From assembly GCF_009733865.1 (NCBI RefSeq), contig NZ_WOFB01000003.1, positions 62,001 through 126,000 of the forward strand: a stretch of 64,000 nt of DNA. Reading direction: 5' to 3'. The position numbers were made by a program, and so were the translations under genes. Below, in pieces: positions 36,071 through 44,489 of this stretch. The DNA comes from Oceanobacillus salinisoli (GTDB lineage Bacteria; Bacillota; Bacilli; Bacillales; Amphibacillaceae). The notes beneath the pieces are model-generated. The model was not told the origin of the DNA, searched no databases, and worked only from the letters and a program-made list of their open reading frames with translations. The stretch's first letter is position 1, and each line of letters opens with the position of its first letter.

Positions 36071-37021
36071 ATGTATCATTATCGCAAATATATTAATGTA
36101 TGTTTATTTGTTATCATTGTGGCATTATCCTATAATACAGTAGACAATCCATTTGTTATAAATGAGGAGGTAACAGCAACACTCTCACATGCAATTAAAA
36201 AAGAGGATTCCTTATATAAAGAGATTGAAGTAAAGAGTAAAGCTTATAATGAACCCCCTGTGGATGCATATGTCGATGAAGTCTGGAAAAAGACCCCAGG
36301 AAGGAACGGTTTGGAAGTTGATATGGATAAATCATATGAAAAGATGAAAGAAAAAGGGGAATTTGATGAATCACTTATCGTGTATAAACAAATTCCTCCA
36401 AAGGTAAAATTGAAAGATTTACCTGCTTCGCCCATCTATCGGGGAAATCCTGATAAACAAATGGTTTCTTTTCTCATTAATGTTTCCTGGGGTACAGAGT
36501 ACATTCCTGATATATTAAAGGTCTTAAATGACAATAATGTAAAAGCAACCTTCTTTATTGAGGGGAAATGGGCAAAAGACAATGCAGAATTGGTGAAAAT
36601 GATTGATGAGCAAGGGCATGTGATCGGAAACCATGCATATAATCATCCGAATATGGCAAATTTATCCAATCAAAAAATAGTGGAGCAAATAGCGCAAACC
36701 AATGACATTCTCACTGCGATCACAGATGAAAAACCAAAGTGGTTCGCACCACCAAGTGGAAATTATAATGAACAAGTTGTTCAGATTGCAAGCAACTTAG
36801 AAATGGAAACCATTCTTTGGACTGTTGACACGATTGATTGGAAGAATCCATCGGTAAATGTTATGATTAACCGAGTAAATAGTAAAATTCATCCAGGTGC
36901 AACTATTTTAATGCATCCAACATCTGCTATTTCACAAGGCCTTGATGACCTTATTAACGTAATTAAAGAGAAAGGATATCGTATAGGTACAATCGAAAAA
37001 TTACTCAGTGAAGAGAGATAA
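36071..37021 (+). CDS. ylxY: YlxY, polysaccharide-deacetylase-like protein with altered active site
   Basis: A 316-residue protein with an N-terminal signal-anchor helix (about 8-24) and a NodB-like domain (about 130-310). In active NodB enzymes the first motif is T-F-D-D; here the aligned stretch is VSFLINVSWGTEY, so the catalytic and metal-binding Asp pair is missing. The H-x3-H metal motif is kept (His188 and His192 in GNHAYNHPNM), as are WFAPPSGNYN and LMHPTSA. The same change is typical of YlxY, which may use another chemistry or bind rather than cut glycans. ATG 36071 lies 10 bases after AGGAGG. mlpA follows after 24 bases. Confidence 0.9.
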   Translation: MYHYRKYINVCLFVIIVALSYNTVDNPFVINEEVTATLSHAIKKEDSLYKEIEVKSKAYNEPPVDAYVDEVWKKTPGRNGLEVDMDKSYEKMKEKGEFDESLIVYKQIPPKVKLKDLPASPIYRGNPDKQMVSFLINVSWGTEYIPDILKVLNDNNVKATFFIEGKWAKDNAELVKMIDEQGHVIGNHAYNHPNMANLSNQKIVEQIAQTNDILTAITDEKPKWFAPPSGNYNEQVVQIASNLEMETILWTVDTIDWKNPSVNVMINRVNSKIHPGATILMHPTSAISQGLDDLINVIKEKGYRIGTIEKLLSEER

Positions 37022-37045
37022 AATTATAATGTAGGAGGACACGCG

Positions 37046-38266
37046 TTGATACAAAGACATACATGCAGTAACGGAGTAAGAGTAGTTTTAGAAAATATAC
37101 CGGCAGTACGTTCAGTTACTATCGGTATATGGGTTTTAACAGGTTCAAGAAATGAAACAGAACAGAACAATGGCATTTCGCATTTTCTGGAGCATATGTT
37201 TTTTAAAGGAACTAAAACAAAATCCGCTCAGGAAATTGCAGAAGCCTTTGATTCAATTGGTGGACAAATAAATGCTTTCACATCGAAGGAATATACTTGC
37301 TATTACGCTAAAGTACTTGATACACATAAAAACTATGCACTAGATATTTTAGCGGATATGTTCTTCCATTCCTCATTTGATGAAGGGGAAATGGAACGGG
37401 AGAAAAAAGTCGTTTTTGAGGAAATTAAAATGTACGAGGATACGCCAGATGATATTGTACATGATTTATTGGCAAGGGCATCATTTGGTGAACATCCATT
37501 AGGATATCCCATTTTAGGTACGGAGGAACATTTAAGGTCGTTTACACCAGCTCTTTTAAAAAATTACGTGAAAGAATGTTATACTCCAGAAAATGTGGTG
37601 ATCTCCGTAGCAGGAAATGTAGACGAATCTTTTATTAAGGACATCGAAGCCCTATTTGGAAACTATCAATCAAAAGCAGAAAAAGCAAGTATTACGAAAC
37701 CGACATTTTTAGCAAATCGTATCGAACGAAATAAAGATACGGAGCAAGCCCACCTATGCTTAGGTTTTGACGGACTGAAGGTAGGAGACGAAAATATGTA
37801 TAGTCTCGTCGTAATGAACAATGTACTCGGGGGAAGTATGAGTTCAAGGCTCTTTCAGGATGTTAGAGAGAAGCAAGGTCTTGCGTATTCGGTTTTCTCA
37901 TACCATTCTTCGTTCCTGGACAATGGGTTGCTGACAATTTATGCTGGTACTGGAAAAGAACAGTTGCCGGTATTGCAAGAGACAATCAATAAAACATTAG
38001 ACCAGCTAATTAAAGATGGACTGACAGATAAAGAATTGCATAACAGTAAAGAGCAATTAAAAGGTGGCCTTATGTTAAGTTTAGAAAGTACGAACAGCCG
38101 CATGAGCAGGAATGGTAGAAACGAACTGCTCCTAAAGCGACACCGAACATTGGATGATATGATAAAAGAAATTGATGCGGTTAGTCATGAATCCATTCGA
38201 AAAGTCATTGATTCTACTTTTGGCAACCCAGCTTCTACAGCATTGATAGCGCCAAAAGCATCCTGA
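37046..38266 (+). CDS. mlpA: M16 zinc peptidase MlpA (YmxG)
   Basis: A 406-residue processing-peptidase-like M16 metalloprotease with the inverted zinc motif H-x2-E-H at His46-Glu49-His50 (SHFLEHMFFKG) and the downstream ligand in EREKKVVFEEIKMYED. The C-terminal half carries the second M16 fold with VREKQGLAYSVFSY. In Bacillus MlpA influences extracellular protease expression. TTG 37046 is the start, 7 bases after TAGGAGG. It is co-transcribed with ylxY and closed by a terminator. Confidence 0.95.
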   Translation: MIQRHTCSNGVRVVLENIPAVRSVTIGIWVLTGSRNETEQNNGISHFLEHMFFKGTKTKSAQEIAEAFDSIGGQINAFTSKEYTCYYAKVLDTHKNYALDILADMFFHSSFDEGEMEREKKVVFEEIKMYEDTPDDIVHDLLARASFGEHPLGYPILGTEEHLRSFTPALLKNYVKECYTPENVVISVAGNVDESFIKDIEALFGNYQSKAEKASITKPTFLANRIERNKDTEQAHLCLGFDGLKVGDENMYSLVVMNNVLGGSMSSRLFQDVREKQGLAYSVFSYHSSFLDNGLLTIYAGTGKEQLPVLQETINKTLDQLIKDGLTDKELHNSKEQLKGGLMLSLESTNSRMSRNGRNELLLKRHRTLDDMIKEIDAVSHESIRKVIDSTFGNPASTALIAPKAS

Positions 38267-38348
38267 TAAATCCAGATTATTTGTGTAATGGCATAAAAAG
38301 GCTGAGACATAACTGAAACAGCTAACCTTAAAAACAAATAATGACATG

Positions 38349-38378
38349 TCAAAGAGGTTTTTTAAAGCCTCTTTTCAT
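38349..38378 (+). terminator. Intrinsic terminator after mlpA
   Basis: AAAGAGG, a 10-base loop, and CCTCTTTT. It directly abuts the reverse-oriented B fragment. Confidence 0.7.
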
Positions 38379-38379
38379 T

Positions 38380-38512
38380 ATATTTTGGTTTGTTGTTATA
38401 GAATTTATATAAACTCCTGAGTAATGAAAATTTTTATAGTGGCTCTCGCTTGTTCTAATGGTGATACGTGCATGCATTCGCTCCGGCAGAATACTTACGG
38501 TTCGTGGAAACG
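38380..38512 (-). repeat. Repeat module B, right half, reverse orientation
   Basis: Read on the - strand it matches the right half of the full B element at 59.8 kb: CGAACCGTAAGTATTCTGCC, GGAGCGAATGCATGCAC, CATTAGAACAAGCGAGAGCC, and ending in AGGAGTTTATATAAATTC and a TAACAACAAACC tail. The left half is replaced by unrelated DNA (38513-38720) with an internal hairpin CTCTAGTCTTC/GAAGACCC...AGAG. Confidence 0.7.
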
Positions 38513-38727
38513 GCCTAAAGCCTCATCAAGGAAAACCGGTGCGCCTCTAGTCTTCTATTAACGCTCCGTAGTAGGCTTCCTAAGGCGCAAGGGAACAAAG
38601 AAGACCCGCGCTGCTAGAGTCTAGACACGAGTGATAAAAGCCATCTAATGGTTGATATGTGTGCCCGTTGTGTTTATATTTTGCACAACGGTCGATATCT
38701 GCTTCTTTATGGTCACCCGCAGAAGTC

Positions 38728-38780
38728 GTAGTGTATTTCCGTAGCGGTAAGTTGGTGCTCCAACATCATTTAAAGTTAGT
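38728..38780 (-). repeat. Repeat module A, left-end fragment, reverse orientation
   Basis: Complement of the left end of module A: GTAGTGTATTTCCGTAGCGG followed by TAAGTTGGTGCTCCAACATC and TTTAAAGTTA, nearly identical to the flank before the core at 11485-11520. The right part of A is absent. Together with the preceding fragment, B and A lie here in the order expected of an inverted A-B unit. Confidence 0.7.
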
Positions 38781-38793
38781 CCGAAGTTTATAT

Positions 38794-38852
38794 AAAATCC
38801 GAACTAAGGCGAATTCCAATTTTGGAATTTTGAATGATAGTTCGGATTTTTC
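38794..38852 (+). terminator. Terminator-like repeat G, copy 1
   Basis: ATCCGAACTA (38797-38806) pairs with TAGTTCGGAT (38838-38847), enclosing an inner AATTCC/GGAATT hairpin and followed by TTTTCTTT. The terminator after recA (56912-56974) has the same outer stem and a similar inner stem. Here no gene lies directly upstream, so it may belong to the inserted repeat DNA. Confidence 0.65.
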
Positions 38853-38979
38853 TTTGACTAAAATACTTTTGTTCCAGCCTCTATATTTTCGCAACCTCAT
38901 GAAGAACGTGGACAAATCAGACATACATATTAAACTGACGCATATAGATGTACTATCTAATACATTGGAGGTATCATCG

Positions 38980-39219
38980 ATGCGGTTTAAAGAAATTAGC
39001 GGGAAGGAAATTGTTAATATAAATGAAGGTGCGAGGCTCGGTATCTTAGGGCAAACAGATTTGGAAATAAATGAAAAAACTGGTCAAATTGAAGCATTTA
39101 TTATCCCGACTTATAAATGGTTCGGTTTAAAAAAAGAAGGAGATATGACAAAAATTCGCTGGGATGCCATTAAAAAAATTGGCGAAGATATGATTATGGT
39201 CGAAATGGATAAATTTTAA
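38980..39219 (+). CDS. ymxH: PRC-barrel sporulation protein YmxH/YlmC family
   Basis: A 79-residue PRC-barrel protein: RFKEISGKEIVNINEGARLG, then TDLEINEKTGQIEAFII and a C-terminal IRWDAIKKIGEDMIMVEMD. Its function is not known; in Bacillus it lies between mlpA and the spoVF operon and is linked with sporulation. I chose ATG 38980, about 10 bases after TGGAGG; the longer frame from 38659 runs through repeats and is not credible. A B element follows directly after the stop codon. Confidence 0.88.
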   Translation: MRFKEISGKEIVNINEGARLGILGQTDLEINEKTGQIEAFIIPTYKWFGLKKEGDMTKIRWDAIKKIGEDMIMVEMDKF

Positions 39220-39231
39220 TTAGAAAACCGA

Positions 39232-39478
39232 TACTAGCGTAGGCAGAATGCGTAGACTCCTCGAAAATACAAACCGATTTTCTTCGTGCGATGTAGAGCT
39301 GCAGTTCGTGTTCCTTATCCTGTGGGAACAGCACGTGTCCAGACCTGAGCAGGAAGTGGTTTTCTTCCGAGGAGGCTGAGGTCGTGCGCAAGAACCGTAA
39401 GTAGTTTGCCGGAGTGAAGGCAAGCCCACTATCATCATTAGAACAAACGAGAGCAACACAACTGGAATTTTTCATAAC
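39232..39478 (+). repeat. Repeat module B, full copy
   Basis: A stand-alone B element that begins ACTAGCGTAGGCAGAATG and ends near TTTGCCGGAGTGAAGGC followed by ATCATCATTAGAACAAACG. The end AGGCAGAA... is complementary to the right end TTTGCC. Inside, stems such as GAGGAGG with CTCCTC and ACCTGAG...GAGGT can form. It lies directly after the ymxH stop and ahead of a strong terminator. Two open frames on the - strand here are repeat by-products. Confidence 0.75.
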
Positions 39479-39490
39479 CTTAATAAAAAA

Positions 39491-39528
39491 AGGACTAATA
39501 TCCTACCGGGTATTAGTCCTTTTTTATT
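39491..39528 (+). terminator. Intrinsic terminator before spoVFA
   Basis: AGGACTAATA (39491-39500), a 10-base loop, and TATTAGTCCT (39511-39520), then TTTTT. It probably ended ymxH transcription before the B element was inserted between them. Confidence 0.88.
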
Positions 39529-39548
39529 GATTTTACTATGGACTAATC

Positions 39549-39575
39549 ACTCTCATACCGGAAAGACATAAGCTA
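39549..39575 (+). promoter_or_regulatory. Sigma-K-like promoter of spoVFA
   Basis: AC at 39549-39550, a 16-base spacer, and CATAAGCTA (39567-39575) match the sigma-K pattern AC-N16/17-CATANNNTA. Dipicolinate synthase is expressed in the mother cell under sigma-K in B. subtilis, which agrees. Confidence 0.65.
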
Positions 39576-39621
39576 TATAGAGCAGATTTAGGAATAGTAT
39601 GTCTGGAGGGCTAAAAATACA

Positions 39622-40506
39622 ATGAGTCGAACAATTGCTGTAATTGGTGGCGATGCAAGATACTTGGAGTTAATTAGACAATTACAATTGATGTCAGATA
39701 CAACTATCATTCTTGTAGGATTTGATAAATTAGAGCAAGGTTTTACAGGATTAAAACAAGTAGAATTTAATGAATTAGAATTAAATACATTGGATAGCAT
39801 TATCTTACCAATAACTGGAACAGATTTGGAAGGGAATGTTGATACAGTATTTTCCGACCAAAAAATTAAATTGACAAAAGAATGGTTTCATACTCTTGAA
39901 AAATCGACAAAAGTGTTTACTGGAATTACCAATGATTACTTAGTTGAAGCTACGAAAGCAGCACGTATTTCACTTGTTCCATTATTAGACCGAGATGATG
40001 TAGCTATATACAATTCCATACCTACCGCAGAGGGCGCCATTATGATGGCAATTGAACATACAGATTATACGATTCATTCTTCCCGTGTTATTGTAACGGG
40101 ATTTGGAAGAGTTGGCCAAACGGTTGCCAATCGATTTGCTGCATTGGGCGCGAAAGTCTCTGTTAGCGCAAATAACATTAAAGAACTGGCGAGAATAACG
40201 GAAATGGGTTTAACAGCCATTCCTATTGACAAACTGCATGAACACACAGACAAATGCGACATATTAATAAATACTGTACCGGCATTGGTGGTGAATGAGA
40301 AGGCGATACAGCACCTACCACCCAATGCAATTATTATTGATCTGGCTTCCAAACCAGGCGGAACAGATTTCGATTATGCAAAGAAACGAGGAATTCAGGC
40401 GATTTTGACAGGTAGTCTGCCGAGTATTGTTGCACCGAAAACGGCTGGAAAAATCCTGGCAGATGTGATTAAACAAATTTTGCTTGACGAAGGGAGTTTA
40501 TCATGA
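39622..40506 (+). CDS. spoVFA: Dipicolinate synthase subunit A (SpoVFA/DpaA)
   Basis: SpoVFA and SpoVFB form dipicolinate synthase, which oxidises a tetrahydrodipicolinate precursor to the dipicolinic acid of the spore core. The 294-residue protein has an N-terminal domain beginning TIAVIGGDARYLELI and a Rossmann dinucleotide-binding fold with VIVTGFGRVGQTVANRFAAL (about 155-174), then LINTVPALV and DLASKPGGTDF. The GGAGGG ribosome site and a sigma-K-like promoter precede ATG 39622. It overlaps spoVFB by 4 bases. Confidence 0.97.
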   Translation: MSRTIAVIGGDARYLELIRQLQLMSDTTIILVGFDKLEQGFTGLKQVEFNELELNTLDSIILPITGTDLEGNVDTVFSDQKIKLTKEWFHTLEKSTKVFTGITNDYLVEATKAARISLVPLLDRDDVAIYNSIPTAEGAIMMAIEHTDYTIHSSRVIVTGFGRVGQTVANRFAALGAKVSVSANNIKELARITEMGLTAIPIDKLHEHTDKCDILINTVPALVVNEKAIQHLPPNAIIIDLASKPGGTDFDYAKKRGIQAILTGSLPSIVAPKTAGKILADVIKQILLDEGSLS

Positions 40507-41093
40507 ATCTGAAAGGAAAACGGATCGGTATTGGCTTAACTGGTTCTCACCACACATTCAGCAAAGTGTTTACACAAGTTGAAAATTTAATCAAGAAAGG
40601 TGTAGAAGTGGTTCCAATCGTTTCGTATACTGTTCAAAATACGGATACGAAATTTGGTACGGCAAAGGAACATCTGGAGAAATTGGAATCACTCACAGGT
40701 CATGAAGTGATAACAACGATGCCTGGTTCTGAACCTTTAGGACCCAAAAATCCATTAGACTGTATGGTGATTGCGCCGCTGACTGGAAATTCGATGGCAA
40801 AGTTTGCTAATGGTATTACAGATAACCCTGTTTTGATGGCAGCAAAATCAACCATTCGAAATCAAAACCCTGTCGTTTTAGGAGTAACAACGAACGATGC
40901 ATTAGGGTTAAATGGGGCTAATTTAATGCGATTAATGAACAGTAAGCATATATACTTTATTCCATTTGGGCAAGATAACCCTATAAAGAAGCCGAATTCT
41001 CTAGTTGCTGACCTTCGTTTACTAGAAGACACCATAAAATCTGCTCTTGAAAAAAGTCAACTTCAACCTATTATAATTCCTTTTACTGATTAA
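40503..41093 (+). CDS. spoVFB: Dipicolinate synthase subunit B (SpoVFB/DpaB)
   Basis: The flavoprotein-like subunit of dipicolinate synthase. The 196-residue protein starts GKRIGIGLTGSHHTFSKVF, with DCMVIAPLTGNSMAKFANGI and VLMAAKST resembling the flavin-dependent phosphopantothenoylcysteine decarboxylase fold. It overlaps spoVFA by 4 bases (ATGA), consistent with a fixed subunit ratio. asd follows 60 bases later, so the operon probably continues into diaminopimelate genes that supply the substrate. Confidence 0.96.
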   Translation: MNLKGKRIGIGLTGSHHTFSKVFTQVENLIKKGVEVVPIVSYTVQNTDTKFGTAKEHLEKLESLTGHEVITTMPGSEPLGPKNPLDCMVIAPLTGNSMAKFANGITDNPVLMAAKSTIRNQNPVVLGVTTNDALGLNGANLMRLMNSKHIYFIPFGQDNPIKKPNSLVADLRLLEDTIKSALEKSQLQPIIIPFTD

Positions 41094-41153
41094 AGTATGT
41101 TAAAATATCAAATTAAGAGATTTATTTCTATCTAGTGAGGGGAGAATTTTGAT

Positions 41154-42200
41154 ATGACAGAAAAAACAGCATACAATGTAGCAGTTGTGGGAGCGACTGG
41201 AGCAGTAGGCCAAAAAATCATGAAAATCTTAGAAGAGAAAGATTTTCCTATAAACCAATTAAAGCTTTTATCGTCTAAAAATTCTGCAGGAAAAGAACTT
41301 TCTTTTGCGGGAAAAAAGATTGTAGTAGAAGAAGCGAAACCAGAAAGTTTTGAAGAAATAGATATTGCACTATTTTCAGCAGGAGGGTCTGTTTCTAAAC
41401 AATTAGCACCTGAAGCTGTAAAGCGGGGAGCTGTTGTCGTTGACAATACAAGTGCATATCGTATGGATGAAAATGTACCACTTGTCGTACCTGAAGTAAA
41501 TAATGAGGACATAAAAAAACATAACGGAATTATTGCAAATCCAAACTGTTCTACCATTCAAATGGTTGCAGGATTAAAGCCAATTAAGGACAATTTTGGA
41601 TTATCACGAGTTATTGTTTCTACCTATCAAGCTGTCTCAGGAGCAGGAGTAAAAGCAGTAAATGAATTGGAGGAACAATCAAGACAATTCTTAAATAACG
41701 AAGAAATGGAAGCAAACTTATTACCTGTAAAAGGGGATAAGAAACATTATCCAATTGCGTTTAATGCATTACCACAAATTGATGTCTTTCAAGAGAATGG
41801 TTATACATTTGAAGAAATGAAGATGATAAATGAAACGAAGAAAATTATGCATGCACCAGAATTGCCTGTTGCAGCAACATGCGTGAGATTACCATTTTTC
41901 ACATCCCATGCAGAAAGTGTATATATTGAAGTGGATGATGATGGGGTAACCGTTGAGGATATCTGGAAAGTATTGAAAACTGCAGACGGAGTAATTTTAC
42001 AGGATGATCCGACTACCCAAACATATCCTACTCCTTTAAGTGCATCGAACAAAGAAGAAGTATTTATCGGCCGTGTCCGTAAAGATTTAGATAATAATAA
42101 AGGATTCCATTTGTGGATAGTATCTGATAATCTTCTAAAAGGTGCTGCTTGGAACACAGTACAGATTGCACAATCATTGATAAAAAATAACTGGCTATAA
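41154..42200 (+). CDS. asd: Aspartate-semialdehyde dehydrogenase
   Basis: Asd reduces aspartyl phosphate to aspartate semialdehyde for lysine, diaminopimelate, threonine and methionine synthesis. The 348-residue protein has the Rossmann motif VVGATGAVGQKI (about 11-22), catalytic Cys132 in NPNCSTIQMV, and STYQAVSGAG. AGGGGAG lies about 12 bases before ATG 41154. It lies in the usual spoVFA-spoVFB-asd-dapG-dapA order; dapG starts 24 bases downstream. Confidence 0.97.
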   Translation: MTEKTAYNVAVVGATGAVGQKIMKILEEKDFPINQLKLLSSKNSAGKELSFAGKKIVVEEAKPESFEEIDIALFSAGGSVSKQLAPEAVKRGAVVVDNTSAYRMDENVPLVVPEVNNEDIKKHNGIIANPNCSTIQMVAGLKPIKDNFGLSRVIVSTYQAVSGAGVKAVNELEEQSRQFLNNEEMEANLLPVKGDKKHYPIAFNALPQIDVFQENGYTFEEMKMINETKKIMHAPELPVAATCVRLPFFTSHAESVYIEVDDDGVTVEDIWKVLKTADGVILQDDPTTQTYPTPLSASNKEEVFIGRVRKDLDNNKGFHLWIVSDNLLKGAAWNTVQIAQSLIKNNWL

Positions 42201-42224
42201 GGCAAATGATTCAGAGGTGTTATG

Positions 42225-43457
42225 ATGCAGATATTAGTTCAAAAATTTGGTGGTACTTCTGTGCAGTCAAAAGAAAATAGGCAACATGTCATAAAGCATA
42301 TTAAAAATGCGTTAATGAAGGATTATAAACTTGTAGTAGTTGTTTCTGCATTAGGAAGGAAACCAGATCCCTATGCAACGGATACATTATTAAGTCTGGT
42401 GAATTTTCCTGCCAATAAGAACTCGAACCGTGAACTGGATTTGCTCATGTCATGTGGAGAGATTATATCTTCCGTTGTATTATCCAACGAACTACAGGAT
42501 CAGCATATCGCTGCAACTGCATTAACTGGTGCCCAGGCAGGGTTTATTACAACAGAAGATTTTACACAAGCCAAGATCAAAAAAGTAAAACCTGATCGAA
42601 TCTATAAAGAGCTCGAGAAAAACGATGTAGTCGTTGTTGCTGGTTTCCAGGGTCAATCTGAGTCTGGTGAAATTACAACAATTGGCCGTGGGGGCAGTGA
42701 TACATCTGCAGCAGCACTTGGAGCCGCATTACAAGCTGAAACAGTAGAGATATTTACTGATGTGGATGGAATCATGACTGCGGATCCAAGAATGGTTGAA
42801 AATGCCCAGCCACTTGATGTCGTAACTTACACAGAAATATGCAATTTAGCTTATCAAGGTGCAAAGGTTGTTCACCCAAGAGCAGTGGAAATTGCCATGC
42901 AAGCAAAAATTCCAATGCGTGTACGATCCACGTATTCGCTTGAACCAGGAACATTGGTTACTTCTTCCAGGGAAAAGGAAATAGGAATTGATATACCAGA
43001 TCGTTTGATTACAGGCATTGCCCATATGTCATCTATTACGCAAATTAAAGTACAAACGAAAGAAGAAGTATACCGTCTTCAATCAGATGTATTTAAATCG
43101 ATGGCGGAAGCAGGAATTTCCGTAGATTTCATCAATATTTCACCTGCTGGGGTAATATATACTGTACCTGATATATTGGCAGACAAAGCTGTCCATATTC
43201 TGGAAACGTTAGGCTTTCAACCTGAAATAACGAAGAATTGTGCCAAAGTATCTGCTGTAGGTGCTGGAATGACTGGAGTACCAGGTGTTGCTGCGCAAAT
43301 TGTTCAAGCACTCACCAACGCTGGTGTGCAAATATTACAATCTGCAGATAGTCATACGACAATATGGGTTCTTGTTCATGAAAAAGATCTAAAGACAGCA
43401 GTTAATGCGCTGCATAATATGTTTACCCTTAATAGTTCGATTGAGTCAACAAGATAA
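42225..43457 (+). CDS. dapG: Aspartokinase I (DapG)
   Basis: Aspartokinase phosphorylates aspartate, the entry step to the diaminopimelate pathway; the DapG isozyme serves cell-wall and dipicolinate needs. The 410-residue protein has VQKFGGTSV at the start, GRGGSDTSAAALGAAL and FTDVDGIMTADPR of the kinase domain, and two C-terminal ACT domains (about 265-335 and 345-405) for effector binding. I chose the second of two adjacent ATG codons (42225), 5 bases from GAGGTG. dapA follows after 31 bases. Confidence 0.96.
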   Translation: MQILVQKFGGTSVQSKENRQHVIKHIKNALMKDYKLVVVVSALGRKPDPYATDTLLSLVNFPANKNSNRELDLLMSCGEIISSVVLSNELQDQHIAATALTGAQAGFITTEDFTQAKIKKVKPDRIYKELEKNDVVVVAGFQGQSESGEITTIGRGGSDTSAAALGAALQAETVEIFTDVDGIMTADPRMVENAQPLDVVTYTEICNLAYQGAKVVHPRAVEIAMQAKIPMRVRSTYSLEPGTLVTSSREKEIGIDIPDRLITGIAHMSSITQIKVQTKEEVYRLQSDVFKSMAEAGISVDFINISPAGVIYTVPDILADKAVHILETLGFQPEITKNCAKVSAVGAGMTGVPGVAAQIVQALTNAGVQILQSADSHTTIWVLVHEKDLKTAVNALHNMFTLNSSIESTR

Positions 43458-43488
43458 TTACTTCAAGATTATTTAAGAAGGTGAAAGA

Positions 43489-44361
43489 ATGAATTTCGGT
43501 CAAGTGCTGACGGCGATGGTAACCCCATTTGACGGGAACGGTAAGATTGATTACAAGCAAACTGGTTTACTAATTGACTACTTGCTGGAAAATGGGTCAG
43601 ATGGTTTCATTGTAGGTGGAACAACTGGTGAGTCACCAACATTAACTACAGAGGAAAAGCTTGAATTGTTTCGATTTACTGTAAATGCTGTAAATAAAAG
43701 AGTGCCAGTGATTGCTGGTACCGGCAGTTACAGTACAGCTGATTCAATTGCTTTAACAAAGAAAGCTGAAGCCATAGGTGTAGACGGGATTCTACTTGTA
43801 GCACCTTATTATAATAAACCAAATCAGGAAGGCATCTACCAACACTTTTCTGCAATTGCAAAAGAAACATCTCTGCCAGTTATGCTATATAATATACCTG
43901 GTCGTTCTGTTATTAATATAGACACAAGTACAGTCGTGAAACTGAGTCAAATCGATAATATTGTTTCTCTTAAGGAAGCAGGGTTAGATTTGGATCAAGT
44001 AGCGGAAATTATTGAGAATACAGATAATCGTTTCAGTGTTTATAGCGGAAATGATAGTATGACTTTACCGATGTTATCTGTTGGGGCTACGGGTGTAGTT
44101 TCGGTGGCTTCACATATTATTGGGAAAGAAATGAAAAAAATGATCGATTACTTTTTTCAAGGGGATATAAAAGCTGCTGCAGAACTTCATCGTAAATTAT
44201 TGCCTATAATGAATGGATTATTCACTTCCCCTTCACCAGCCCCAGTAAAAGCGGCATTACAATTAAAAAATATGGATGTCGGTGGTGTTCGTTTACCATT
44301 AGTGCCATTAACAGAAATAGAAAAAGAAAAACTAAACGAATTAATAGAAAAAATCGGCTGA
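43489..44361 (+). CDS. dapA: 4-hydroxy-tetrahydrodipicolinate synthase
   Basis: DapA condenses pyruvate with aspartate semialdehyde. The 290-residue TIM-barrel enzyme has the Schiff-base Lys162 in SLKEAG, Tyr134 in VMLYNIPGRS, and GGTTGESPTLTTEEK (about 43-57). AAGGTGAAAG precedes ATG 43489. Its end carries a terminator-like hairpin, and in place of rnjB, the next gene in B. subtilis, there is only a degenerate F repeat before tepA. Confidence 0.97.
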   Translation: MNFGQVLTAMVTPFDGNGKIDYKQTGLLIDYLLENGSDGFIVGGTTGESPTLTTEEKLELFRFTVNAVNKRVPVIAGTGSYSTADSIALTKKAEAIGVDGILLVAPYYNKPNQEGIYQHFSAIAKETSLPVMLYNIPGRSVINIDTSTVVKLSQIDNIVSLKEAGLDLDQVAEIIENTDNRFSVYSGNDSMTLPMLSVGATGVVSVASHIIGKEMKKMIDYFFQGDIKAAAELHRKLLPIMNGLFTSPSPAPVKAALQLKNMDVGGVRLPLVPLTEIEKEKLNELIEKIG

Positions 44362-44379
44362 TTATGGCCTTTTTTTCTG
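44346..44379 (+). terminator. Weak terminator at the end of dapA
   Basis: AAAAAATCGGC, a 7-base loop, and GGCCTTTTTTT; the T tract is strong and the GC core short. The stem starts inside the last codons of dapA. Confidence 0.55.
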
Positions 44380-44386
44380 TTTTATC

Positions 44387-44489
44387 TATTAGGAAAGTAT
44401 AAAATTATAGTAAGAATTTCAAAGGATGAAGTATAAGAAAAACGATTAATATTCGCTTAAGGACTTAGCGAATATGAGGTTTCCTAATA
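44387..44489 (+). repeat. Repeat family F, copy 3 (perfect terminal inverted repeats)
   Basis: Bounded by TATTAGGAAA (44387-44396) and TTTCCTAATA (44480-44489), a perfect 10-bp terminal inverted repeat around 103 bases. The left end GGAAAGTATAAAAT and the ATTCGCT...AGCGAAT pair near the right end match F copies 1 and 2; the middle has diverged. The small size, lack of coding content and terminal repeats are MITE-like. Confidence 0.7.

Noticed and set aside
38659-38979. N-terminal extension of ymxH to 186 residues
   Set aside because: The extension is translated from repeat A and G sequence; the PRC-barrel protein starts at ATG 38980 behind a good TGGAGG site.
39194-39475. Two overlapping - strand open frames after ymxH
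   Set aside because: They come from the B repeat and have no start signals or recognisable protein features.
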